Notes: generated from the letters alone by a model not told the origin. A DNA stretch of 64,000 nt from Brachypodium distachyon (GCF_000005505.3 NC_016131.3:63907355-63971354), one strand, 5' to 3'. Shown: positions 1 to 11,822, counted from the first letter of the stretch. Made by a program: numbers and translations.

Positions 1-402
1 GTACTGAGCAATGTACCCTGATGTACTTGCCATGTACGTGGTACGTTGATGTGCCCGTCATGCAATGTTTCATGTACTACAAATGAATGATGTACTTGTC
101 TTGTAACGTTTATGTATCATTGTTTGGTGTACATTTACCTGACATACTGTAATATGTACATACAAATAAAATTACTAAAAAAAAAGTGGCTCTCTATGTA
201 CAAAATAAATAAAATATCTTATAAAAAAGTGAGAAAAAATATGAGTGGGAAAAAAGTGAGAAAGAAAACGTTGTGTGCCTGACACAAAGGAGAGATAAGC
301 AAAGAAAATAAGAAGGTGTTAGGTGTCACATCCAAAAAGTGGCCGACAAAGGTAGTACTCTCCATGTTAATTATCTCTATGCAATATAAGACAAAACAAT
401 TA

Positions 403-500
403 CTCCCTCCGACTGGAATTACTTGTCGAAATATTACATTTACACATAGATATATCCGTATTTGGGCAAATTTGAGACAAGTAATACCAATCGGAGGGAG
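403..500. mobile_element. Stowaway-like MITE
   Basis: A 98-bp element with near-perfect terminal inverted repeats that begin CTCCCTCCGA and end TCGGAGGGAG. It is bracketed by TA dinucleotides at 401-402 and 501-502, the expected Tc1/mariner target duplication. It has no coding capacity. Confidence 0.85.
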
Positions 501-1855
501 TAATAAAGTGTCTGACATGAAATATGTGGCTACAAAGATAGGGATAAATACCTGCCATGGATACAGCATCCGCGTTACATAGGCGGCGGCATTGGAGCCG
601 ATTGTTGACCCATCGTAGCTATCGTCTGGTTCTCATCCCACATCTTCTTACCGGATACAATGTTTCTAATAATACAAACAACAGTCTAGAGGCTACCGCA
701 GATCGGATCAATCAAGATTAAAAACCGCTTGCTCGTTGGCTGCCAAAATTCATCAGCAGACCGAGTCGGTCGCAGGTGCCCCACACACCAAAGAAGGACA
801 ACAAAATATGTGAACATTGGATGCCAAAGGGCAGGAGTCGATGTTCCATGCCATTATCGTCGCCGGACAGACACCATGTGCACGAGCACAACAAGAACCC
901 CCACCGTCGACGAGGAACCCAAAGGTCACGACATCCTTTAGCGGTGGCGAGGCGCGGTTTCCATCCTCGCCCGTCATTGCGTGGCCACCCTGTTGGGAAC
1001 CGGCGAGAGCCACTATCCACCCCTGAGGGTTTTGTCCGCGGCAGAGAGGGGTCAGAGGAGGAGGCGGTCTGTTTTATTGGTGCACTAAGTTTGTCGCTCA
1101 AAAGATTCCAAAAAAATAACCAAGATTTATACAAAGATACATCTATTATGTATCAGGATTTGAAATTACAAATTGATGTACATCTCAAGAAGCTTAAAAA
1201 AAGACAATAAAAATGATATTATTATCTCTAGATTTGAATTTAATAACAGTACTTAAAGTCGGATTTATTTTGTTTTGTTTGTGAAGCTATTGCAAATTTA
1301 GGGCAGGTGTAAACCGTGTAAAGCTACAATTCTGGGGAATTTTAACGCACAGTTCTTAGGGTTGTATCTAAACAAGATCTCATTTATTATGTTTTGTGAG
1401 AGAGAAGTTAAGAATTTTCTTAGATTTAGCGCTAAGAGTTGTATCTATATTAAGATACCATGCATATCTCTTTCTTCATTAAATAGGTTGACACATTAGA
1501 TTTTTACCTACGTGGCATATTAAGATACGTACAAGGTGGAGCATTGGGAGTGGCTTTACCCCGCTAACGAGTAACAAAAAAAAACTCATAAATCCGATAG
1601 TTAGCTATAGACATGTCCGCAACCGCATTTAACTGTCATCGTATTTGGCCGAACCAAGCAATTCCCCGCTCTAAATGCCGATCCAATCGGTCACCTTGTC
1701 TCTCTCACTCTCTGATTTGTTCTAAATATTTGAATTTTCAGTTTAAATTCGGTTGAGTTTTCTATTTTGAATTTATACTCTCAAATGGTTGTACAAAATG
1801 ACCTGAAAAAAGGACACGCGTCTTGTGACAATTACATATGGGCACATCTCAGTTA

Positions 1856-2049
1856 GAGCATGTACAATGCAAGGTGCTAAGACAGGTGCTTACGAAAATA
1901 AATCAAACATTTTTTTAAGCACCAGTGCTTATTTGTATAGAGGAGGTGCCAAGTTAGGCATCTGCTTAGTCTAAATAAGCATCAGTGCTTAACAAAAACC
2001 AGTTAATTTTTCTAAGCACCCACCTAGGCATCTTGCATTGTACATGCTC
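1856..2049. mobile_element. Tourist/Harbinger-like MITE
   Basis: The terminal inverted repeats start GAGCATGTACAATGCAAG and close with the reverse complement. A TTA duplication lies on each side (1853-1855 and 2050-2052), which fits the 3-bp TWA target of PIF/Harbinger elements. A related degraded copy lies near 61672-61770. Confidence 0.8.
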
Positions 2050-2512
2050 TTAGATGGCGAAGTATCGCCTTTACATGTTAAAATCAATACGAACGTTAGC
2101 TTTTTGTTACACCCGTTCTAGAATGTGTGTCTTGTTGCAACTCACTCCTACAAAAATGCATTTTACTACCATATGATGAATGGATGTATCCAGTAATCAA
2201 AAGTATTTGAATTTGTGTTTTTTTTAAATGCCGACATTTATCAATGAAACATGTACACTTGTAATTCATTTCAGAAAATTGACCACAACACACCGTTATT
2301 TTCCGGCCTCTGCCTCGTCTTTGCTATATCTAGCATAATTCAGCATATTTTCCAGATCGACTTACAAAATAATTGTTCTTCATATGATTTAGAAGTGGCA
2401 GATCAAAGAAAACTCAGGCAGTAGTAGACAATCTCTTTAAACGACGGAAAAAAAAGAGAGAGTCGTCAACAAGGCATCGATCGTCGACTCATCGCCGCAC
2501 GGGCCTCAAGCG

Positions 2513-4322
2513 CTACAAAGGCGCGAACACCGCCTTGGCAAGGACGTGCGTCTTCTTGCTGCCAAGGCCGAACCCGAAGATGTGGTTGACGTACACGTCC
2601 CCGTCCTTCACCGTCGCCGACGACCCGACCCGGTGCGCCGGCCCGACGTACCGGCCCGTGACGCTGGCGGTCTCCCAGTCGTCGGAGCTCTCGACCAGCC
2701 GGCTCGGCATTCCCGCGACGGCCAGCCTCGTCGGGGAGAGCAGCTCCAGCCCGTCGCCCCTCTTGAGCGAGCCACGCACCTTGACCACGCCCACGCCGCC
2801 TGTCCTCGGGTCCACCTTGAAGAGGTCGCCGCCGCTGGTGTGGACGACGAGGAGGTAGCCGTTGGGGTGGTAGACGATGCCGTTCAGGCCGATCAGGTTG
2901 TTCGCCGTGCCGGCCCGCTGGGTGAAGGTGCCGTTCTTGATGATCGACAGTGGCTCACCGTCTGGGCTCACCTTCCAGATCTTGCTGCCCATGATGTCCG
3001 TCACGTACGCGTTGCCGTCCTCGTCGACGGCCACGTCGTCGGCGAACGAGGACTCGCCTGCACGCGTGTTAAACAAATCACGACTTGAATAAATTAACCA
3101 CCCGTGAATACTCATCTCGCAGTACTAGTGGACTCGTGGCAGGATTCATTCTTACTACGCACAGGTTTATGCCGGTTACTACCCACTTGTGCATTGACAC
3201 TGATCTTGTAGGACTAATATTTTTCATTCAGGAGCAGCGGTGCACTAATGGCATGATTCATTCTTACTACATACTACAGTACAGGTTTATGCCGGTTATT
3301 CCCCACTTGTGCATTGATATAACGAATAGGATCCTAGTACGTGTTTGGTGCTTCACTGCTTCCCTGTTCATGGCCACATCTTCTTTTTTTATAGGGTTGA
3401 GGACAACAGCTTAGTTCTACGTAAACATGGCAGACTATTTGGTCTGATCTGTACTAACAGCAGGATTTGACGAAGGATCCTAATTCGTACTACAATGTGA
3501 CGGCTCTTTTCTCTGTTTGCCATTTACGTTCTGCCCTACAAAAGATGCCAAGCCACAGGGATCTGTACTGCTGCATTGCAGCCTCAATTCATGGACGTCT
3601 CGACACAATTAATGATGGCCTCGGCCCAATCCAGCAATTATTCATCGTTCCATTCTCCAACGGATCGTCCAGATCATGTCGAGCGATTTTTAATGGCGGG
3701 GCATAAAGGGAGTTGGGGCCCACCGGTCGGGGACCCTCCGGCAACGCAACATGAATCCTCATCAGAAGGCTAGAAAGAAGCAAGAACATTCGTATGGCCG
3801 GAGAGAAAGAGAGAAGCCTTCAGATCGATCGATCACGGCGGCGGGGGACGTACCTGGCCCGTCGAGGCGGACGAGGAAGAGGCGGCGGCCCGAGCCGAGC
3901 TCGTACGCGCCCACGGCCGCGTACCCGAACCGCGGCGGGCGGTCGGCGTAGGCCACGAGGACGCGCCGCCTCGTGGCGTCCACGGCGAGCCCCAGCGCCA
4001 CCCTCCCGGACACCTCGGGGTCCGCCACGAATACCCGCTCGGCCAGAGCGTCCTCCTCCTTCCCGGCCCCGACGCGCACCTCGGCGACGCCGGCGCCGAA
4101 GAAGGTGGACACCAGGAACCGCCCGCCCTCGGCGTCCCACTTGGCGCACTCGTGGAGCCACCCGTCGCCCGCGTAGGAGATGCCGCCGGCGGTGCCCTCC
4201 AGGAACGCCACGACCGCGGCGGCCGCCAGGGCCACGACGGCGAGCGCGGGCCCGCAGAACCCCCGCCCGCCCGCCCCCGCGTCGGAGCCACCGCCGCGAC
4301 GGCGCCGGCGGCCACCACACAT
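2513..4322 (-). CDS. NHL/SMP-30-like beta-propeller membrane-anchored protein
   Basis: A two-exon gene. Exon 1 is 4322-3854 and exon 2 is 3057-2513; the donor reads CCAG/GTACGT and the acceptor GCAG/GCGAG. The join is in phase and gives about 337 residues. I chose the ATG at 4322 because the longer open frame has only a non-ATG codon upstream. The N-terminus is Arg/Gly-rich and is followed by a hydrophobic Ala/Val segment (about residues 24-41), a likely membrane anchor or signal. The rest has blade-like repeats such as FADDVAVDEDGNAYVTD and GLNGIVYHPNGYLLV, typical of the plant SMP-30/gluconolactonase/LRE-like (calcium-dependent phosphotriesterase superfamily) proteins. Family membership is fairly sure; substrate and function are not known. 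The intron (3058-3853) holds a direct repeat described separately. Confidence 0.85.
3139..3317. repeat. Direct repeat in intron
   Basis: Two imperfect direct copies of a roughly 60-bp unit lie at 3139-3196 and 3251-3317. Both contain ATTCATTCTTACTAC and end CACTTGTGCATTGA. They lie inside the intron of the SMP-30-like gene and carry no coding signal. Confidence 0.7.
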
Positions 4323-7020
4323 GGCAACAAGCGGCGGCGGGCAAGATCCAGAGGGCGGCACACGGCACAGGGGTCGAGAGGCTCGCCTTCTCGTTTTGTC
4401 TGTTCCTTCGCTTGACCGACTGATATGGACGGAAGAAAGGGGTTCCTAGAAATAAAATTTGACGAAGTGCTACGCCTTTTTGGTGGGGTTTTGGTGGCTG
4501 TTTGGCGAGCGGCACAGCGCGCTTTCGGAGCGGAATCTTTCGGGTTCGGTCACTACAGAAATGTCAGAAATTACAGTCCGATCTGGGACCAGAGAGCCGT
4601 GGTTCCCACTTCCCGTGAAGGACGTGGTGGTGGGGGCAAATGGGTACGGGGACCGGAAGTGGCGACGACGCCTTTGGCAATTGGCAGATCGGCACCGGAT
4701 GCCGCCTGCGACCGCCAGCCCGGCGGACGCACGGCAATGGCTACCGATTTTTCTCTCTGACGGCCGTGGGGGTCTGGGGTGGAGCAGAATTTTCTGCTCC
4801 CAATGTTGTTTGGACCTGGAAAAAATCAAAAGAAAGATCACCTAGAATTGAGTGGTTGAATCCTCGCAAAATAGAGCCGGTAAATTCAATTACAAATTCA
4901 GGCCATCAAAACGATTAGAAATTAGAAATTGCATTCTTGAGAAAACGATTAGAAATTAAAATTCAGAATTTATACTATGAAAAATGTGTGAGAAAAACAT
5001 AGGACGGTTGTCAGTGGCGGATGGCAGATCGAGAAACAAAATTATGTGGGTGCATTGCCTTAAAAATATCCCTAAAAATATATAAAATGTTGTACTTAAC
5101 TTTTTTTTTTTGCAAATATTCTCATACACACCCCTTGCAAGCGGGTTGTCAAGCAACTAAATCGACGCAAAAACGACGAGGACGAAAACCAAAATGACAA
5201 AAATATATTGGTGAGATCCACTAGCTGTATGAATTAGACCGTGATGGCTTCTTCTTCTTTTTTTTTTTTGGAGGAAAAGCTATCATGGCACCTTTGTTGA
5301 TTGGCAAAAGTACGTACTCCACGAGCAAACTAGAAGTAAAATGTGGAGGATCCTCAAGCCAAAGAATGTGTTAAGACCCAACCGCCTGTCTAACTAAATA
5401 TGAGCTACGACATTACTCTCATGAGGACAATGTTCGAACACAACATGGGAAAATCCCCTTGATGAAAACGAACACTCTTCATAGATAGCTGTTGTCGGGC
5501 TAATCGAATTAACAAACTCTTGCATTAGACCGTGATGGCTACTTCGGGACCGAGATTGAACCAAAAAAACCTTTATTCTCTACATCACTATCACCAAGGA
5601 AACAAAAACCTCGTGATGAAATAAATTAGATATCAAACGTGGATCTAAGGCCCTCCTTTTTCCGATAATGAAACAGTTATAAGAGACTAGGGAAACCGAT
5701 CATGATAAAAATTCCGTGGGTTGGAGCCTCGAGCACACCTGGGCTAGCTTTTATTTGCTTAGCCCATTCAAGGCTAACTGCAAAGCAACACATGCCTGTA
5801 ACAAGTCATGGTCCCTCTCTCCGGCCACGAAAGATTGCCCTGATATGTAAACGTGCCTTGACTCTTGGTACAACCGAGGCGTTGAAGCCCACCAAAAGAC
5901 GAATAATCCCATTCCCCACAACCAAAAGACTACAATACCCCTAAAAAAAGACTACAGTTTGCAACCGTAACATTTTTCCTGTACCCAGTAGCAGCTTAAG
6001 TTTGAGAGCAGAAAACCTGGCTGCCACCGTCTTCGAGGAAGTTTCAATCTCCGACGGCTTCCCTCGTTTCTGACGGCCGATGCGGCCTTGAAAGATGAGG
6101 GGAACTATAGTTTTGCTAACATCTTTTGTTAGGTTCGTGTGTTCTTCTAGGTGGCGTCTTGGTGATGGAGACGTTGCCGTCTAGAAGACTGGTGTCCTGG
6201 CTCCTTCCTCGTCCTAGTGTAGGCGTTACAAATTATGCCATGGAGTCGGTGATTCTCATGACACGTCTTTTCGTATTTTTGGTCTTTTTCCTCGTTGATT
6301 CCTCAACGGAAAAGTAGTTTTACATCTTGTCTTGTAATGGGTATGTACCCGGTCATTGTGCGCTCAATGATTTTAGGTTCTTACCGTTTGAGGTGGATGG
6401 CTCACGTGACTTTTCAAAACCTTTGACGTTAGTTAAGCTTGTGCAATCATGATATTCTGCAATTTTGTCAACAAAAACGTGGAGAAGAATCAAGATACGA
6501 ACGGTATTAAGAGAAGTTCACTTTGAAGGACTACAATAGAGTTCTTAGTTTTGTTACCGTTGTTTGCGTACGTTCGTGAATTGATCTTTTATACTCTCTC
6601 CGTCCAACAAAGTATGTATCAATTTTAACTAAATTTGAATGCATCTATGGTATACACTAAGTCATATCTAGATACATCCAAATTTTGACCAACTTGAGAT
6701 ATATTTTGTTGGATGGAGAGAGTACTACTTGTTTCATCCATAAAGCCGTTGTTTAAAAAAAAAATAGCAGCTCAAAGGCAACAGACAAGTCGTAAGAAGT
6801 GTCTGTATTCAAACTTTCAAAGCGATCTTCAGGAATCGAGAAATAGAAAACATACGCTGTCCACCTCGACAACAAGACTTCGCACGTCACACAAATCATC
6901 AGAGGCATGCATGAAACCAGCCTTATTGAGCATGGTAGCGTGAAGCTTGCATGCATGCACACCTGGTCCAGCTTCCCCAGTCCTCTATCTGTTCATCAGT
7001 CGCATGAACAAGGCAGCCAT
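4323..7020. other. Intergenic between SMP-30-like gene and first NAS gene
   Basis: This stretch holds the upstream region of the SMP-30-like gene, AT-rich DNA, and a Stowaway-like MITE at 6594-6722. A short open frame at 5702-5944 and GC-richer DNA around 5990-6310 have no recognisable domains. I see no supported gene. Confidence 0.6.
6594..6722. mobile_element. Stowaway-like MITE
   Basis: The ends read CTCTCTCCGTCCAACAAAG and, inverted, TTTGTTGGATGGAGAGAG, with TA at 6592-6593 and 6723-6724. Its interior is closely similar to the MITE at 17762-17885, so the two are copies of one family. It lies about 0.4 kb upstream of the first nicotianamine synthase start codon. Confidence 0.85.
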
Positions 7021-7037
7021 GCCACACCTACATATAC
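6906..7037 (+). promoter_or_regulatory. Putative NAS promoter: TATA box and CATGC motifs
   Basis: A TATA-like CATATA lies at 7031-7036, about 110 bp before the ATG at 7148. Four CATGC pentamers occur at 6906, 6950, 6954 and 7018; the two central ones overlap in a GCATGCATGC palindrome. CATGC is the known core bound by the iron-deficiency regulator IDEF1 in grasses. The motifs are seen in the sequence; their function is inferred, and short motifs like these can occur by chance. Confidence 0.4.
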
Positions 7038-7147
7038 CTCATAGTGCCCGTTGCACAGCTCATCAAGCAGCTCGATCCACAACTGCCATCTTCGAGCGCC
7101 TCAGATCGAGTTCCGCGCATCAGATCAGCAGCAAGAGAACTTGTGAA

Positions 7148-8149
7148 ATGGAGCCCCAGAAGAAGCAGGTCGATGCCCTTGTCCAGAAGATCACGGTGCT
7201 GCACGCCGCCATCGCCAAGCTGCCGTCGCTCAGCCCTTCCCCCGAAGTCGACGCGCTCTTCACGGAGCTCGTCACGGCTTGCGTTCCCGCGAGCCCCGTG
7301 GACGTGACCAAGCTGAGCCCCGAGGCGCAGAAGATGCGGGAGGGCCTCATCCGCCTCTGCTCCGAAGCCGAGGGGAAGCTGGAGGCGCACTACTCCGACA
7401 TGCTGGCCGCGTTCGACAACCCGCTCGACCACCTCGGCATGTTCCCTTACTACAGCAACTACATCAACCTGAGCAAGCTGGAGTACGAGCTCCTGGCCCG
7501 CTACGTGCCCAGCAGCGTCTCGCCCGCGCCGCCCCGCCGCGTGGCGTTCATCGGGTCCGGCCCGCTGCCCTTTAGCTCGCTGGTCCTCGCCGCGCGCCAC
7601 CTGCCGGGCACGATGTTCGACAACTACGACCTGTGCGGCGCGGCCAACGACCGCGCCAGCAAGCTGGTCCGGGGCGACAAGGACGTCGGCGCCCGCATGT
7701 CGTTCCACACGGCCGACGTGGCCGACCTCGCGGGAGAGCTCGCCGCGTACGACGTGGTCTTCCTGGCCGCGCTTGTGGGCATGGCCGCCGAGGAGAAAGC
7801 TAACGTGGTCGCGCACCTCGGCGCGCACATGGCGGACGGAGCGGCGCTCGTCGTACGCAGCGCCCACGGGGCGCGTGGGTTCCTGTACCCGATCGTCGAC
7901 CCGGAGGATATTGGGCGGGGTGGGTTTGAGGTGCTGGCCGTGTGCCACCCTGACGACGACGTGGTGAACTCCGTCATCGTTGCACGCAAGTCCAAGGACG
8001 CGCGTGCCCGTGGGGCTCACGATGGGGGGCGCGCAACCGCGCGCGGCTTGCCCGTGCCAATTGTCAGCCCGCCGTGCAGGTTCGGGGAGATGGTGGCGGA
8101 CGTGATCCAGAAGAGGGAAGAGTTTGCCACTACTGAAGTGGTCTTTTGA
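7148..8149 (+). CDS. NAS: Nicotianamine synthase (intact copy)
   Basis: An intronless gene of 333 residues, the usual length for grass NAS. The enzyme condenses three S-adenosyl-methionine molecules into nicotianamine, the metal chelator and precursor of mugineic-acid phytosiderophores. The start is the ATG of MEPQKKQVDALVQKI; the frame extends upstream but has no convincing in-family start. Visible features are the family N-terminus, NPLDHLGMFPYYSNYINLS, the YELL segment (residues 113-116, known in rice NAS as a tyrosine/di-leucine sorting motif), the AdoMet-binding-like AFIGSGPLPFSS (about 133-144) and the conserved C-terminal stretch ending CRFGEMVADV. Its C-terminus matches the barley/wheat type. 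A second NAS gene faces it on the opposite strand. Iron-deficiency induction is likely from the family and from the CATGC motifs upstream. Confidence 0.97.
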   Translation: MEPQKKQVDALVQKITVLHAAIAKLPSLSPSPEVDALFTELVTACVPASPVDVTKLSPEAQKMREGLIRLCSEAEGKLEAHYSDMLAAFDNPLDHLGMFPYYSNYINLSKLEYELLARYVPSSVSPAPPRRVAFIGSGPLPFSSLVLAARHLPGTMFDNYDLCGAANDRASKLVRGDKDVGARMSFHTADVADLAGELAAYDVVFLAALVGMAAEEKANVVAHLGAHMADGAALVVRSAHGARGFLYPIVDPEDIGRGGFEVLAVCHPDDDVVNSVIVARKSKDARARGAHDGGRATARGLPVPIVSPPCRFGEMVADVIQKREEFATTEVVF

Positions 8150-9459
8150 GTTTCGATCCATGCGAAGGGACGAGAATAAACATGCGTACGTGGTCAAATG
8201 GCCATCATCGGCCGCTGCGCGATCGTTTGCAATTCGTGATGTTTCTCCTGCTATCGATGTATTTCTACTCATGTGTTGTTTTGTATCTTGTGATGATGTA
8301 ATATGTAAGTCTAATGTTTATTGATGTAATCCCCCATTCCAAAATATTCACTCCAAAATACCGATGTAATGTCGGCCTGGTGCCTTTACATATCGAGTAT
8401 GGGTTACGTGCATGAGTACGACTCAAACACATAAGAGCATCTCCACTCGTCCCCCCATAAATCGCCTGGCGCATGGCCATATGGGGGGCGCCGGCGCAAG
8501 CAATTCGTTTGGGATGGAACCGACACCCAGTCGCACCCCCCACACGTCGCCCCCCACAAATTTGGTTTGTCTCACCGACAGTGCTGGCCTGCGCTGCTTT
8601 TTAGTTTCAGCCGGCGCCCTCGCTAGCCCCCCTGTGAGTAGGAAGCGGGCTGGGGGCGCCGGCTAAATTCTTGGGCCACACAGGCTACTTTTTGGATTCA
8701 GGGAAGTGAGTTGGGTGGGTTTTTCAGTGCCGGCGTCCCCATCTGATGTTTGGGGGGCCTTTAGGGGGGGAGGCTGGAGATGTTCTAACTCTCCGGTAAT
8801 TAAAATCCAATTGTAACCAGATGCATACACATATTTGATATATATCTCAATGCAATGCAACAATATAAAAAGTCACCGGAAGGTAGCCAAATTAAGAGTC
8901 AAAAACTGTTAGGCTAGAAACGAGACCACAAAGTGATGGCCTGACGCCCCGTGGCAAGGGTGGCCGAACTGGCAATGGCGTGGTCGTCTCGATGTGCCTG
9001 ATGGCCTCAATGGGATTGTCATCGTCTGTATCATGTCAACTTAGTACATGGGGAGAAGCATCCGTAGTCATTTCCGGAGAATAGACGAGATTGCCGAATC
9101 TCGATAACATATTTCGGTGTCATTGTTGTAATTGCTTGTCCTCGTATGGTCAATGTGCGCCTTCGACGGGTACACTAAATCCTACCTTGCATGTTTGTGA
9201 ATGAAAACTCTTCTTAATCTTGCAATTACACACACATATTATTCCTTGGCACATTGCCCCTCCTCTCTGCCTTTCATGGCACGTAGTACATACATACATG
9301 GATGTGTACGCTTAAACACCACATACACTTACAGCACAAGGTAAACAACATTTACCTGACTTCGAAAGTTGAATGCATAGTAATTAGGTAAGTAGTAGAG
9401 AAAAAACATCAGGCCTGCAAGCGAGAGGAATATTGTTGACGACACACGCAAACGACGAC
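8150..9459. other. Intergenic between the convergent NAS genes
   Basis: About 1.3 kb shared by the 3' ends of two convergent NAS genes. It contains a Harbinger-type MITE at 8435-8785 and otherwise AT-rich DNA. No further gene is supported. Confidence 0.7.
8435..8785. mobile_element. Harbinger-type MITE
   Basis: The ends read GAGCATCTCCACTCG and, inverted, AGGCTGGAGATGTTC, giving an imperfect terminal inverted repeat of about 25 bp that continues into G/C-rich runs. A TAA duplication flanks each side (8432-8434 and 8786-8788). It has no transposase. Confidence 0.75.
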
Positions 9460-10482
9460 TCATTTGTCGGCGTGAAACGGCTTATTACCGCCAGCTCGCT
9501 GGTTCCTTGGTTCGGCGGTCACGCCCATCGCCATCTTATCAAACCTGCAGGGCGTGCCGACCACTGGCACCGGGCCGGGCGGGTGTCCACGGCGACCATG
9601 AAGTCCATTGGCATGCATATCATCAGACTTGCGTGCAATGATGACGGAGTTAATCACGTCGTCGCCAGGGTGGCACACGGCCAGCACCTCAAACCCACCT
9701 CGACCCAAGTCCTCAGGATCCACGACCGGGTAAAGGAACCCACGCGCCCCGTGCGCGCTCCGCACGACGAGGGCCGCCCCGTCCGCCATGTGCGCGCCGA
9801 GGTGGGCGATCACCTTGGCCTTGTACTCCGCGGTCATGCCTACGAGCGCGTCCAGGAAGACAACGTCGTACGCGGCGAGCTCCTCGGCAAGGTCCGCCAC
9901 GCCGGCCGTGTGGAACGACATGCGGGCGCCCAAGTTCTCGCTGTCCGCGCGGACCAGCCTGATGGCGCGGTCGTTGGCCGCGCCGCAAGAGTCGTAGTTG
10001 TCGAGCAGCGTGCCGGCCGGCAGGTGGAGCGCGGCGAGGAGGAGCGAGCTGAGCGGCAGCGGCCCGGACCCGATGAACGCCACGCGGCAGGGCGCCGGCG
10101 CCGGCGCGACGCAGCTGGGTGCGTAGCGTGCCAGGAGCTCGTACTCCAGCTTGCTGAGGTTGATGTAGTTGATGTAGTAAGGGAAGATGGCGAGGTGATC
10201 GAGCGGGTTGTCGAAGGCGGCGAGCATGTCGGAGTAGTGCTCCTCGAGCTTCGCCTCGGCCTCGTAGCAGAGGCGGATGAGGCCCTCGCGCATCCTCTGC
10301 GCCTCCGGGCCGAGCTTGGTCACGTCCACGGGGCTCGGGGGAACGCACGCCGTGACGAGCTCGGTGAAGAGCGCGTTGACGACGGGGGACGGGCTGAGCG
10401 ACGGCAGCTTGGCGATGGCGCCGTGCAGCGCCGTGATCTTCTGGACCAGGGCATCCACGGCTTCCTTGTTTTGGGCCTCCAT
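9460..10482 (-). CDS. NAS: Nicotianamine synthase, divergent C-terminus
   Basis: An intronless gene of 340 residues starting at an ATG (MEAQNKEAVDALVQKI). It keeps the NAS core: LPSLSPSPVVNALFTELVTACVP in the N-terminal part, HYSDMLAAFDNPLDHL, NYINLSKLEYELLARY (YELL at 114-117), AFIGSGPLPLSS (about 135-146), RGFLYPVVDPEDLGRGGFEVLAVCHPGDDV. The frame is open throughout, so nothing visible prevents activity. After the shared PCRF motif the tail departs from the usual family sequence (DKMAMGV onward) and is a few residues longer than in the copy at 7148-8149, consistent with an old frameshift or tail replacement near the end. The core reaction is probably unchanged; specificity or stability could differ. 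It is convergent with the first NAS gene, as expected for an inverted local duplication. Confidence 0.95.
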   Translation of the reverse strand: MEAQNKEAVDALVQKITALHGAIAKLPSLSPSPVVNALFTELVTACVPPSPVDVTKLGPEAQRMREGLIRLCYEAEAKLEEHYSDMLAAFDNPLDHLAIFPYYINYINLSKLEYELLARYAPSCVAPAPAPCRVAFIGSGPLPLSSLLLAALHLPAGTLLDNYDSCGAANDRAIRLVRADSENLGARMSFHTAGVADLAEELAAYDVVFLDALVGMTAEYKAKVIAHLGAHMADGAALVVRSAHGARGFLYPVVDPEDLGRGGFEVLAVCHPGDDVINSVIIARKSDDMHANGLHGRRGHPPGPVPVVGTPCRFDKMAMGVTAEPRNQRAGGNKPFHADK

Positions 10483-11822
10483 TCTGCACTATGTTCTTCT
10501 TGCCACTGATCGATGCACGAACTCTCAGGCAGTACAGTAAGTAACAGATGAGCTGTCGGACGGGGCACTACGGACTACGGGCGGCATATGTAGCAAGCAA
10601 CAGCACAGGTTACCCGAAAAAAAAAGCAATAGCACAGCTGCCTTGTTCTCGTGGTGCGACTGCACCCTGCACAAGGCCTTTTCTGAACTCAAGTGCACAA
10701 CGCCTGGAGGCTGGGGAAACCGGAACACGTGCGCATGCTCACAAGCTTCACGCGAACAGGGACATCATATTTTACGTGAAAAAGTTCTCGCGAAAATAAA
10801 AAATGTAATCACGGACACGAGGCGACAAACTTCACTAATGTCGCCGGATGCAGAGATCTATTCTAAGCCATCAACTCATCTCGTGCGATTTACAAGAGGT
10901 ATATAAACCGTGTTTTGATTCGAGTCAAAGCGGAAATGTACCTAATGGTATGAATTAAAAATCATCTGCCACCATTACGTGGACCTCCGCTAACTGCTAT
11001 GACATGACCCGGCATCCGAACAGAAGAACAAAGTCGATTTTTATCATAAAAATCGGATCATATATATACCTGTGATCACCCATTTTGTTGCGAGTAGTTG
11101 ATTCATACGTATTACTACGTGCCGAGTTTTGGTGTTGAAGTGGAGAGCTAGTGTTTTCTATGTCATCCATCCTCAGGATGTTTTGAATAGACAACAAACA
11201 ATCATTTATCGGACCATCATTTATTAGGACTTTGGGTGTTATTATTCCTTCTTGCTTGCCATTGTTTACTCAACCCTAACAACCGTCCGGTTTGGGTACT
11301 GGTGGATCCTCCACATTTCTTTATGTGTCTCTCCTAAGATTACTCGTTACGGGTACATGCATGTATCATCGGGTAAAAATACTTGTGTTTGAAATAATAA
11401 GATTTGATCATAGAAACTAAATCAAATGTGGACATATCCGGTGAAAACTCCATCAAAATCATTATAAAATATTCAAGAAATTCCATATTGTTTTGCTCGA
11501 TGTTTCATATGTGCGTAAATTTTTCAAGTCCAAATTCATTCTCCTTTTGCGGGCAGTGAAAAAACAAATTCAGCGTGAATAGTGGTTCTTCAAATTTTGA
11601 AACTATTCACTTATACATTTCTCTCTTTTATTCCTTCAAAAACATAATGGAGTCTTGATTGAAATTTTATATGTTCGTAGAAAATCAAAAATCCAATGTA
11701 TGGTATTTTTCTACATTTTTTTTGAAACTTCTAAATATGGTTTCTACTTTATACAAAGTTTGCACTGTATGGATGGTTTTTACCTGATATTCGAATAAAC
11801 CCATATCAAGTTATACCTAATA

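Larger units (their letters stand above)
1..2512. other. Intergenic, no supported gene
   Basis: AT-rich intergenic DNA. It holds a Stowaway-like MITE at 403-500 and a Tourist-like MITE at 1856-2049. A GC-richer island at about 720-1080 has short overlapping open frames on both strands, but none shows a recognisable domain, and the island looks like a fragment of a repeat or dead gene. Confidence 0.6.

Noticed and set aside
776..1210. Open frame of 144 codons in the first kilobase
   Set aside because: No domain, overlaps equally good frames on the other strand, and lies in repeat-like DNA.
3794..4423. Arg/Pro-rich open frame of 209 codons opposite SMP-30-like exon 1
   Set aside because: Composition is pure GC bias and it is antisense to a spliced, in-phase gene.
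7028..8272. Long open frame of 414 codons on the minus strand opposite the first NAS gene
   Set aside because: It is the antisense shadow of a GC-rich coding region; its His/Val/Arg-rich product has no domain and the sense frame is a full NAS.
9433..10509. Open frame of 358 codons on the plus strand opposite the second NAS gene
   Set aside because: Same antisense effect; composition (Gly, Arg, Glu, His) mirrors NAS codons.
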